NCBI RefSeq assembly: GCF_004307425.1
Contig: NZ_SEWZ01000002.1
Coordinates: forward strand, 128,935-192,934
Length of the DNA: 64,000 nt
Origin: Aquirufa antheringensis
Lineage (GTDB): Bacteria > Bacteroidota > Bacteroidia > Cytophagales > Spirosomataceae
Reading direction: 5' to 3'
Position 1 is the stretch's first letter, and each line of letters begins with the position of its first letter. Shown here one piece after another: positions 17,792-25,390 of the stretch. Below the pieces are notes generated by a model that worked only from the letters and a program-made list of their open reading frames with translations, was not told the DNA's origin and ran no database searches. A program made the position numbers and the translations under genes.

Positions 17792-18874
17792 ATGTCAAGT
17801 TTATCCAATCAAACAGGAGTGTTGCACGGAGATGCGGTTCAAGAGTTATTTGAAATCGCTAAGAAAAATCAATTCGCTTTACCAGCGGTTAACGTAACAG
17901 GTACAGATACGGTGAATGCCGTATTAGAAGCAGCGAAAGCGGTGAATTCTCCGGTAATCATCCAATTTTCTAACGGTGGCGGTATTTTCTACGCTGGAAA
18001 GACGCTTTCTAACGAGAATCAAGCAGCGGCAATCGCTGGTTCGATCTCTGGCGCTTACCACGTTCACCAAATGGCGAAAGCATACGGTGTTCAAGTAGTT
18101 TTACACACAGACCACTGTGCGAAAAAATTATTGCCTTGGATCGACGGTTTATTAGATGCGGGTGAGAAATTCTTCGCTGAGACAGGACAACCTTTGTTCT
18201 CTTCTCATATGATTGATTTGTCGGAAGAGCCTTTGGAAGAAAACTTAGAAATCTGCGCTAAATATTTAGAGCGTATGTCTAAAATGGGCATGACCTTAGA
18301 AATCGAATTAGGTGTTACAGGTGGCGAAGAAGATGGCGTGGATAACTCTGATGTAGATTCATCTAAATTATATACACAACCGGAAGAGGTGGCTTATGCT
18401 TATGAAGTATTGTCCAAAATCTCTCACCGTTTCACGATCGCTGCGGCATTCGGTAACGTACACGGAGTTTACAAGCCGGGTAACGTGAAGTTGCAACCAG
18501 TAATTTTGAAGAACTCACAAGAATTCATCAAAGAGAAGTATAGCTTAACAGCTGAGAAACCAATCAACTTCGTATTCCACGGTGGTTCTGGTTCATCTCG
18601 TGAGGAAATCCGTGAGGCATTATCTTATGGTGCGATCAAAATGAATATCGATACAGATACGCAATGGGCGTTCTGGGAAGGTATCTTAGGATTCTACAAA
18701 GCAAATGAGGCTTATTTACAAGGCCAAATCGGTAACCCAACAGGTGACGATTCTCCGAACAAGAAATACTATGACCCACGTGTTTGGTTACGTAAGGGCG
18801 AAGAGACTTTGGTAGCTCGTTTAAAAACAGCTTTCGAAGACTTGAACGCGACGAATGCGAATCAATATTTATAG
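17792..18874 (+). CDS. fbaA: Class II fructose-bisphosphate aldolase
   Basis: Zinc-dependent aldolase (360 aa, matching the E. coli class IIA length) that interconverts fructose 1,6-bisphosphate with dihydroxyacetone phosphate and glyceraldehyde 3-phosphate. Seen are the zinc motif HTDHCAKK (about residues 108-115), the family segment LEIELGVTGGEEDGVDNS, the NVHGVYKPGN motif and the phosphate loop FHGGSGS. MSSLSNQ at 17792 is the start; the upstream open frame runs into repeats. The stop TAG is itself the first three bases of an AGTC-heptamer repeat, so the array begins inside the stop codon. Confidence 0.96.
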   Translation: MSSLSNQTGVLHGDAVQELFEIAKKNQFALPAVNVTGTDTVNAVLEAAKAVNSPVIIQFSNGGGIFYAGKTLSNENQAAAIAGSISGAYHVHQMAKAYGVQVVLHTDHCAKKLLPWIDGLLDAGEKFFAETGQPLFSSHMIDLSEEPLEENLEICAKYLERMSKMGMTLEIELGVTGGEEDGVDNSDVDSSKLYTQPEEVAYAYEVLSKISHRFTIAAAFGNVHGVYKPGNVKLQPVILKNSQEFIKEKYSLTAEKPINFVFHGGSGSSREEIREALSYGAIKMNIDTDTQWAFWEGILGFYKANEAYLQGQIGNPTGDDSPNKKYYDPRVWLRKGEETLVARLKTAFEDLNATNANQYL

Positions 18875-19010
18875 TCGATAGTCAATAGTCAATAGTCGAT
18901 AGTCAATAGTGATAAGTCAATAGTCGATAGTCAATAGTCGATAGTGATAAGTCAATAGTCGATAGTGATAAGTCAATAGTCGATAGTCACTAGTCACTAG
19001 TCGCTAGTGA
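18872..19010. repeat. AGTCGAT-family heptamer array
   Basis: About 140 bp of 7-bp units AGTCGAT and AGTCAAT, with interspersed AGTGATA-AGTC forms that make a higher-order pattern, ending with AGTCACT and AGTCGCT variants. It starts inside the fba stop codon and precedes the fba terminator. Its reverse-complement partner is the CTACCGA array at 19121-19204. Confidence 0.9.
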
Positions 19011-19028
19011 TTAAGTCAGTGGTCAAAT

Positions 19029-19061
19029 GAGCTGGAACTTTGTTCTGGCTCTTTTGGTTTT
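19029..19061 (+). terminator. fba terminator
   Basis: Stem GAGCTGGAAC paired with GTTCTGGCTC (10 bp with two G-U pairs), loop TTT, then TTTTGGTTTT. It lies about 155 nt after the stop codon, beyond the heptamer array. Confidence 0.7.
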
Positions 19062-19120
19062 ATAGCGTATTAATTAAATTCAAATCACCAGAATTACTTA
19101 ACTTTAGCGCTTAGACTTTA

Positions 19121-19204
19121 CTACCGACTACCGACTACCGACTACCGACTACCGACTACCGACTACCGACTACCGACTACCGACTACCGACTACCGACTA
19201 CCGA
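19121..19204. repeat. (CTACCGA)x12 satellite
   Basis: Twelve perfect tandem copies of CTACCGA (reverse complement TCGGTAG, the AGTCGGT form of the AGTC family). A perfect satellite is expected to change copy number easily. It ends 9 nt before the pirin start codon, so it occupies the place of the promoter or ribosome-binding region. Confidence 0.97.
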
Positions 19205-19213
19205 CTACTGCTT

Positions 19214-19933
19214 ATGAAAACCGAACTACACCCTGCCTCCTCTCGCGGAACAGCCGATCACGGCTGGTTAAAGACCGCCTTTAGTTTTAGCTTTGCTGGT
19301 TATTATAATCCGGCGCGCATTCATTTCGGTGCGTTGCGCGTACTGAATGATGATTTTATTGCGGCGGGGATGGGTTTTGGCAAACATCCGCATGATAATA
19401 TGGAGATCGTAACCATTCCGATGAAAGGCGCGGTGGCGCACGAGGATTCGATGGGAACGAATGGCATTATTAATGCGGGGGATGTGCAGATTATGTCTGC
19501 AGGCTCTGGGATTTACCATTCGGAGTTTAATGCGAGTCAAACAGAAGGTTTGGAACTGTTCCAAATCTGGGTCATGCCTAAGCTGAAAAATATCACTCCG
19601 CGCTACGATCAGCGCACGTACAATCCAGCCGATTTTAAGGGACAATGGAAGACGGTGGTTTCGCCACTGGGCACGGACATTGATTCATTGCAGGTAAATC
19701 AAGATACGTATTTTAACATGACTGAAATTTCGGAAGGTGAGAGCCTGAGTTATGCGTTGCATGGCGCACAGCAAGGGGCATTTGTCTTTGTGATTGAAGG
19801 CGGAATTGAAGTGGCTGGCGAGAAACTGGGACGCAGGGATGCCATCGGGATTTCCGAAACAGAAACCATTGAAGTAAAGGCTTCAACAGCGGGCACGAAG
19901 GTGTTGTTGATTGAGGTACCAATGGTTTGGTAG
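19214..19933 (+). CDS. Pirin family protein
   Basis: Bicupin protein of 239 aa. The N-terminal cupin carries GFGKHPHDNMEIVTIPMKG and SAGSGIYHSEFN, with the metal-binding His residues of pirins (His in HPHDN and IYHSE). Some pirins have quercetinase activity, others act as redox sensors; no function can be assigned here. The start codon lies 9 nt after the (CTACCGA)12 satellite, so repeat-length changes could alter expression. Confidence 0.9.
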   Translation: MKTELHPASSRGTADHGWLKTAFSFSFAGYYNPARIHFGALRVLNDDFIAAGMGFGKHPHDNMEIVTIPMKGAVAHEDSMGTNGIINAGDVQIMSAGSGIYHSEFNASQTEGLELFQIWVMPKLKNITPRYDQRTYNPADFKGQWKTVVSPLGTDIDSLQVNQDTYFNMTEISEGESLSYALHGAQQGAFVFVIEGGIEVAGEKLGRRDAIGISETETIEVKASTAGTKVLLIEVPMVW

Positions 19934-20010
19934 ATTTAACAATAGAGTAATATTCTCTTAATAGGGAGGTTAAAGTGATGGCCTATTTTTGGTAAACCAA
20001 ATAGGCAAAC

Positions 20011-20811
20011 ATGGGCCATCATTCTCAACCCACCTACAAAACGATCGTTATCTCAGACTTGCATTTAGGTAGCAAGGGAGCTAAAGCAGCCGAGGTAAAC
20101 GAATTCTTACGCGCACATTCGTGCCACCAACTCATCTTAAACGGCGATATCATCGACGGCTGGCAACTAAAAAAAGGAGGCAGCTGGAAGAAGAAGCACA
20201 CGGCCTTTTTCCGTTGTGTGTTAAAGATGATGGACAAGTGGGATACGGAGGTGATTTATTTGCGTGGGAATCACGATGATTTCTTGGAGCAAGTGCTTCC
20301 GTTGAAGATTGGAAAGCAGTTTTCGATTCGCCAGGATTATATGTTGAAGAGTTTTGGCAAGAAATACTTCATTACACACGGCGATATTTTCGACAGCATT
20401 ACCAGCCAAATGAAATGGCTAGCCTACCTAGGCGACATCGGCTACACGTTCTTGTTGTGGCTGAATAAATGGTATAATCAATACCGCAGCTGGCAAGGAA
20501 AGCCTTACTATTCTTTATCGCAGGTGATTAAGCAGAAAGTGAAGGCGGCGGTGAATTTCATATCGGATTTTGAGGAGAAACTAGCGGAGTTAGCGAAGGC
20601 CAAAGGCGCGGATGGCATCATCTGTGGCCATATCCACAAGGCAGAAATCAAAATGATCGACGGAATCGCCTACATGAATTCTGGCGATTGGGTGGAATCA
20701 TTGACGGCCTTAGTGGAAACACACCAGGGGGAATGGCAAATCATCGAATTCCCGCTGTATAATTTGAAAGCAGAGTTAAACGAAATTTTAGGCGAGGCAA
20801 TCGCTGTGTAA
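20011..20811 (+). CDS. UDP-2,3-diacylglucosamine diphosphatase-like metallophosphatase
   Basis: Calcineurin-like metallophosphoesterase (266 aa) with all metal motifs: SDLHLGS (about residues 16-22), NGDIIDGW, RGNHDD and CGHIH. Similar Bacteroidota proteins are annotated as LpxH-type enzymes, which release UMP from UDP-2,3-diacylglucosamine in lipid A synthesis. The gene is followed after 1 nt by a glycosyltransferase, an arrangement that fits envelope biosynthesis. The exact substrate is inferred. Confidence 0.8.
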   Translation: MGHHSQPTYKTIVISDLHLGSKGAKAAEVNEFLRAHSCHQLILNGDIIDGWQLKKGGSWKKKHTAFFRCVLKMMDKWDTEVIYLRGNHDDFLEQVLPLKIGKQFSIRQDYMLKSFGKKYFITHGDIFDSITSQMKWLAYLGDIGYTFLLWLNKWYNQYRSWQGKPYYSLSQVIKQKVKAAVNFISDFEEKLAELAKAKGADGIICGHIHKAEIKMIDGIAYMNSGDWVESLTALVETHQGEWQIIEFPLYNLKAELNEILGEAIAV

Positions 20812-20812
20812 G

Positions 20813-21982
20813 ATGGGAAAGTTCATATTTACCGTACAAGGCGAGGGTCGCGGACATTTAACGCAGGCGATCTCTTTCACACAAATTGCACGCGAGGCGG
20901 GTCACGAAGTGATCGGTTATGCAGTGGGATCTTTTCAAGGGCGTAAAATCCCGTCGTTTTTCCTCGACTTTATTGGAGATACGCCGGTGCTACAATACGA
21001 GAGCCCGTCCATTATTTTTGGGAATGGGAAATCGGTACAGCTTTTTAAAACAGCGGCGCAGGCCTTCACGAATTTCAAGACTTTTTGGAAAAGCGCTACA
21101 CAACTAGAGGCGTTTATAAATGAGCTAAAACCAGATGGAATCGTAAACTTCTACGAGTCTATCACGGGTTTATATAAATTAAAATCGGGATCCAAAATCC
21201 CAACGATGTCTGTGGGGCATCAATACTTGTTACTAAATAAGAACTTCGAAAGTATTCCAGAGAAGAAGATCGACCGAATGCTTTTAAATATGAATACGAT
21301 GATCACGTCGATCGGTTCGAAGAAGCTGTTAGGCTTATCTTTCCGACCAATCGATAACGACGCGAAGATTGAGGTTGTGCCTCCCCTGTTGCGTCAGCAA
21401 GTAAAAAGCATTGTCCCTCAAGCGGGTGAGCGTTGGTTAGCGTATTTAACGCACTTCCGTTTATCAGAAGATATCATGAACTGGTCAAATGCGAATCCGG
21501 AGGTAAAGTTAGATTGCTTTTGGGATAATCCAGCGCGCAAAGAGACGTATCACTATTCTGACTCCTTGACTTTCCACCCGATTGATGCGGAGAATTATTT
21601 AGCGAAAATGACGGAATGTGCTGGCTTAATTTCTACCGCCGGTTTTGAATCCGTTGCTGAGGCGATGTACCTAGGCAAACCAGCGATGATGGTTCCGGTG
21701 CCTAATCACATTGAACAAATGATCAATGCGTTTGACGGCGAGATGTCAGGCGCAGGAATTGGTGCCACTTCTTTCGATTTAAGCATTTTCAAGAACTACC
21801 TACCTTCTCACGTTTCAGTGAAAGATCAATACCAAGAATGGGTGGACAAATCCCAAAGCTTAATGGCGGGTCATTTAAGTGATTTAATTGCTCAGCCAGT
21901 TTATGTGGCAAACTTTGGCCAAAACCAAGGAACGGGTTTATCCGGGATGCTGGGCAGACGAAGATTCCGCTGGTCACAGTAA
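20813..21982 (+). CDS. GT-B glycosyltransferase
   Basis: Glycosyltransferase of 389 aa with the GT-B fold: an N-terminal glycine-rich motif QGEGRGHLTQA (about residues 8-18), as in MurG/UGT-like enzymes, and a C-terminal nucleotide-sugar site around ISTAGFESVAEAMYLGKPAMMVPVPNH (about residues 270-300). It starts 1 nt after the metallophosphatase stop and is translationally coupled. Acceptor and donor are unknown; a cell-envelope glycolipid is likely. Confidence 0.8.
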   Translation: MGKFIFTVQGEGRGHLTQAISFTQIAREAGHEVIGYAVGSFQGRKIPSFFLDFIGDTPVLQYESPSIIFGNGKSVQLFKTAAQAFTNFKTFWKSATQLEAFINELKPDGIVNFYESITGLYKLKSGSKIPTMSVGHQYLLLNKNFESIPEKKIDRMLLNMNTMITSIGSKKLLGLSFRPIDNDAKIEVVPPLLRQQVKSIVPQAGERWLAYLTHFRLSEDIMNWSNANPEVKLDCFWDNPARKETYHYSDSLTFHPIDAENYLAKMTECAGLISTAGFESVAEAMYLGKPAMMVPVPNHIEQMINAFDGEMSGAGIGATSFDLSIFKNYLPSHVSVKDQYQEWVDKSQSLMAGHLSDLIAQPVYVANFGQNQGTGLSGMLGRRRFRWSQ

Positions 21983-21990
21983 ATTAAAAA

Positions 21991-22016
21991 GGCCAGCGAA
22001 ATCGCTGGCCTCTATC
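21991..22016. terminator. Bidirectional terminator
   Basis: Perfect hairpin GGCCAGCGA / TCGCTGGCC (21991-22010) with A residues before and T-rich sequence after, between the convergent glycosyltransferase and porin genes. Confidence 0.75.
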
Positions 22017-22018
22017 TA

Positions 22019-23212
22019 TTAGAAGTTAACCTGAGCTTGCAAGCGGAGCATGTTCCCTGATTGCAAGTTTTCTTGTAGTTTGAAATCCTCTGCTCGTTTT
22101 GTCGCCATGGTATACATGGCAACTAGCTCAAAGTTTTTGTTTGGTTGCCATTCTACACCTAGTTCTGTTTCATCCACGCGGTAACTACGTGCATCTAATT
22201 CGTGCTTTTTCCCTCCCTCATAATGCTGAACACGTACGAATGGGATTATCACCTGTTTTTTCCAATCTATTTTATAGGATGCGGTCACGTAGCCACCAGA
22301 TAATTTTTGATTCTCAATAGCATCAGTTGCTTTGTTAAATTCTGGTCCTGTACCCACATTGTATTCAGCTTGAATTCCAAAGGGCTTAGGGTATAGCACA
22401 AAACTCGCAGCATAACGCTCATCTAAATATGATTTGTCAGCCTTTGCTTTCACCCCTGCACTTAATTGATCAGAGGCCATTACCCACTGACCAGAATAGC
22501 CTTGAATACTCGCTTCAATGATTTGATTTTTGATCTGAACCGGATAAGAAAGGCGTGCTGCAATATGAGGCGCGTCGTTTAATTCAGGCTTGTTCGCTGT
22601 TTGGCCATTATAAGCACCTAAACCAAAAACGCCATAATCACCTGACCCTTTTAATCCATCCGCTACTAATGAAGAATATAATTTACGAACAGATGCTGGC
22701 GCCCAGTAAAAGAATACTCCTAAATCACGTTCGTTAGATACGGCACTATTCAAGGCATCGTTACGGTCCAATGGCAAACGATTTTGAGAGGATTGCATGT
22801 TTTCAAAGCCAAAAGGGACCTTACTTTGTCCTACTCTAAAACGAAATTCGTTTTTTGCATCTAAACCTAGATCAAAATAAGCATCCCGAATCTGTCCAAA
22901 ATGAAGAGAAGTAGAAGAGGCGCTACTCGCAAAATCCGGTTGGATGTAGAAATATACACGCTCACTTACTTGGCCACTAAATATGATTCGAAGACGACGA
23001 ACAAAAAACCCTCCATTATCACCAATGCTTTTATCGCCTTGTTCTGATTTTAGATTCGGATTTGTTTCAAAAAGTCGGTTGTAGCGAACTTGTGCATAAC
23101 CGCGAATGGAGAAAGAATCGTACCATTTTTTAGGGGCTGGAGCAGTTTGTGCCTGGGCAGAAATCAGGCAAAGGCAAGCCAAGACTCCTGTTAGGAGAAG
23201 ATTTTTTTTCAT
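22019..23212 (-). CDS. Porin, phosphate-selective O/P family
   Basis: Outer-membrane beta-barrel porin (397 aa) with signal peptide (MKKNLLLTGVLACLCLISAQAQ) and the OprP/OprO-type start: IRGYAQVRYNRLFE, then GGFFVRRLRIIFSGQVSERVYFYIQPDFA, then VGQSKVPFGFEN. It ends with an aromatic terminus (LQAQVNF). It lies 59 nt downstream of a PiT phosphate transporter on the same strand, with an attenuator-like hairpin between. An outer-membrane phosphate pore supplying PiT is the natural reading. Confidence 0.88.
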   Translation of the reverse strand: MKKNLLLTGVLACLCLISAQAQTAPAPKKWYDSFSIRGYAQVRYNRLFETNPNLKSEQGDKSIGDNGGFFVRRLRIIFSGQVSERVYFYIQPDFASSASSTSLHFGQIRDAYFDLGLDAKNEFRFRVGQSKVPFGFENMQSSQNRLPLDRNDALNSAVSNERDLGVFFYWAPASVRKLYSSLVADGLKGSGDYGVFGLGAYNGQTANKPELNDAPHIAARLSYPVQIKNQIIEASIQGYSGQWVMASDQLSAGVKAKADKSYLDERYAASFVLYPKPFGIQAEYNVGTGPEFNKATDAIENQKLSGGYVTASYKIDWKKQVIIPFVRVQHYEGGKKHELDARSYRVDETELGVEWQPNKNFELVAMYTMATKRAEDFKLQENLQSGNMLRLQAQVNF

Positions 23213-23229
23213 GATATATTGGTGTTTGT

Positions 23230-23260
23230 AAAAAAGAGGGGGATCCTATTCGAATCCCCC
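23230..23260 (-). terminator. Terminator or attenuator between PiT1 and porin
   Basis: On the minus strand GGGGGAT pairs with ATCCCCC (23260-23238) and is followed by CTCTTTTTT. It could end PiT1 messages or set a lower level for the porin. Confidence 0.65.
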
Positions 23261-23271
23261 CTTGAATTTTA

Positions 23272-24729
23272 TTATGCGGCTATCCAGCGGAATAAAACGA
23301 ATAAGGTAGCAGATAAAATAATCGTTACCGGCAAGGTTAAAACCCAAGCTAAAACAATGCTCTTAACAGTTCCTCCTTGTAAGTTCTTAATACCTTTTGA
23401 AGCTACCATCGTTCCAGCGATACCTGAAGACAAAACGTGTGTCGTAGAAACTGGCCACTTATAAGCTGTTGCTAAACCAATCGTTAAGGAAGCGATTAAT
23501 TCTGCTGATGCACCTTGCGCAAAGGTTAAGTGATTCTTTCCGATTTTCTCGCCTATCGTTACTACGATACGTTTCCAGCCGACCATTGTACCTAAACCTA
23601 AGGATAAGGCAACCATCCACATCACCCAAGCTGGTGCGAAATCCGTCACTCCAGCAATTCCAGATGAAGAGGAATTTCCATAACTAAAGAATGGAGCCTT
23701 GTCACCTTGCGTAGCTTTCTTTAATGCTTTCTTATCTCCAGAGGATAAAGCCACTGATTCGCTTTCTAGTAATTTCTTTGATTGTTTATTGATCGTCAAA
23801 GCTGCATTACGAATGTCGAACTTTTGAGTTGTAGTCAATGTTTTAGGTGTTACTCCTGTAGCGATAATCGCGCTCAATGCAGTAGAAGACTTGACTAATT
23901 TATGGTAGCTCTCCCGTTCTTTTTCTGACAACGGGATGGTATCAATTTTAGCTGTGATCGTTTGCACTGTGGTTAAACTTTCCTTCACTTGAACCAAGTC
24001 AAGATTTGTATTGACAGCAAAATAGCCTGGCAAGAAAGCGATCAAAATAACCATCACTAAACCGATTCCCTTTTGGCCATCATTACGACCATGAAAGAAC
24101 GAAACTAACGTACAGGTCGTAATTAAGATCGCACGAATCCACATGGGTGGAGGTGATTTCTTCTTAGGCTCTTTGAAGATCTCTTTGTTTTTAACAGTTT
24201 TCTTTAAGATATACATCAAAATGATAGCCGCGGCAAAACCGAATAATGGCGACAAAAGTAGTGCTTGTCCAATTTCAATAGCCTTGTCCCAGTTAATAGA
24301 CGATATTCCTTTATTTGAAGCTTCTGGCAATAAGGCATGTCCTACTCCGATACCAATAATTGAACCAATGAGCGTGTGTGAGCTTGAAGCAGGGATACCA
24401 AAATACCAAGTTCCCACATTCCATAGAATCGCAGAAAGCAATAACGCTAATGCCATGGCCATGGAATGGTATACATCAGCGTCCATGAGAAGTTCGGTGG
24501 GCAATAGCCCAATAATGCTCATGGTCACTCCTACACCTCCCGTCAGAAGACCTAAGAAGTTCATGAAACCAGACCAAACTACAGCTTGCGTAGGTTGCAA
24601 AGAATGCGTGTAAATAACAGTGGCTACTGCATTTGCTGTATCGTGGAATCCGTTTACGAATTCAAAGGCACAGGCCGCAAAAAGGCAGAAAAACAGTAGA
24701 AATACGAGCGTTGGGTCTAATCCGAACAT
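23272..24729 (-). CDS. Inorganic phosphate transporter PiT (copy 1)
   Basis: PiT-family phosphate permease (485 aa). Both family signatures are seen: N-terminal FVNGFHDTANAVATVIYTHSL (about residues 24-44) and the internal repeat copy, with GRNDGQKGIG near the middle and STTHVLSSGIAGT near the end. A soluble insert lies between about residues 240 and 345, mostly helical and Lys/Ser rich. A second copy of equal length is at 35673-37130. The Pho-type box at 24791-24817 lies upstream; the porin follows downstream. Confidence 0.95.
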   Translation of the reverse strand: MFGLDPTLVFLLFFCLFAACAFEFVNGFHDTANAVATVIYTHSLQPTQAVVWSGFMNFLGLLTGGVGVTMSIIGLLPTELLMDADVYHSMAMALALLLSAILWNVGTWYFGIPASSSHTLIGSIIGIGVGHALLPEASNKGISSINWDKAIEIGQALLLSPLFGFAAAIILMYILKKTVKNKEIFKEPKKKSPPPMWIRAILITTCTLVSFFHGRNDGQKGIGLVMVILIAFLPGYFAVNTNLDLVQVKESLTTVQTITAKIDTIPLSEKERESYHKLVKSSTALSAIIATGVTPKTLTTTQKFDIRNAALTINKQSKKLLESESVALSSGDKKALKKATQGDKAPFFSYGNSSSSGIAGVTDFAPAWVMWMVALSLGLGTMVGWKRIVVTIGEKIGKNHLTFAQGASAELIASLTIGLATAYKWPVSTTHVLSSGIAGTMVASKGIKNLQGGTVKSIVLAWVLTLPVTIILSATLFVLFRWIAA

Positions 24730-24762
24730 GTTTAAAGGTTAATATTGGTGCTAATTGCAATG

Positions 24763-24817
24763 CAAAAATAAGGAACCCCATCTAATCCAATGTTAAGGAA
24801 TTGTTAATTGAATGTTA
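24763..24817 (-). promoter_or_regulatory. Candidate Pho-box promoter of PiT1
   Basis: TGTTA at 24791, 24802 and 24813 on the plus strand (TAACA three times on the coding strand, exact 11-bp period). The perfect -7 element TATTTTTG (24770-24763) begins 24 bp after the last TAACA. Best example of the motif in the window. Confidence 0.7.
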
Positions 24818-24888
24818 CGTAATTATTAATCACTCCAAAAAGCCAATATTAAATTTTCTGTATTTGATTAAAACTTACTGCATTAAAG

Positions 24889-24919
24889 TTTCTTTTCCTG
24901 AAATCTTTACATAAGTTTG
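24889..24919 (+). promoter_or_regulatory. Promoter of the 24943 gene
   Basis: A perfect -7 element TAAGTTTG (24912-24919) with TTTC 19 bp upstream (24889-24892). Short leader of about 20 nt. Confidence 0.55.
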
Positions 24920-24942
24920 AAGACAACTATAATCCCAATAAA

Positions 24943-25329
24943 ATGAGTGAGGATAATAAAAAATTAACCGACCAACTAGTTCAAGCCATTCTTCCAAAGC
25001 TGAAAGGTTTAACTGAAAAGAACGCCAAAAAAGTCCTTAATGAGACGGAAAAATCCATTACTTCGGTCGTCAAAAAATATAGCAAACTGATCGCAGAACA
25101 AGAGAAAGAAAAGGCTAAAGCGAAACATAAAGCAGAGAAAGATGCTAAAAAGAAAGCAGAAAAAGCAGCTAAAAAGAAAGAGAAGGAGGCTAAAAAACTA
25201 GCAAAAGCAAAATTACTTGCTGCACTTATTGCAAAAGAAAAACCTGATGCACCAGCAGCGCCTAAAAAGGCACCTGTAGTTAAAGCTCCAGCGAAACCTA
25301 GAGCAAGAGCACCAAAAGCAAAAAAGTAA
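24943..25329 (+). CDS. Small Lys/Ala-rich basic protein
   Basis: A 128-aa protein without a recognised family. Residues 1-45 look like a folded helical domain (MSEDNKKLTDQLVQAILPK). Residues 46-90 are an almost unbroken Lys/Ala/Glu helix with repeated AEKAAKKKEK-type units, and residues 95-128 are a Pro/Ala/Lys tail (APKKAP, APAKPRARAPK) resembling histone H1 tails. Nucleic-acid or nucleoid binding is a reasonable guess, but not shown. It has its own promoter and terminator and is divergent from PiT1. Confidence 0.75.
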   Translation: MSEDNKKLTDQLVQAILPKLKGLTEKNAKKVLNETEKSITSVVKKYSKLIAEQEKEKAKAKHKAEKDAKKKAEKAAKKKEKEAKKLAKAKLLAALIAKEKPDAPAAPKKAPVVKAPAKPRARAPKAKK

Positions 25330-25341
25330 TTTGAGATAATA

Positions 25342-25374
25342 AAAAAAAGGAGGGACAATGTCCCTCCTTTTTTT
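25342..25374. terminator. Bidirectional terminator
   Basis: Hairpin GGAGGGAC / GTCCCTCC flanked by an A-run on the left and a T-run on the right, between the basic-protein gene and the convergent SusD gene. Confidence 0.85.
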
Positions 25375-25390
25375 GTACCAGAATCATCGA

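Noticed and set aside
18872-19204. CRISPR array
   Set aside because: Units are 7 bp and contiguous, with no unique spacers and no cas genes.
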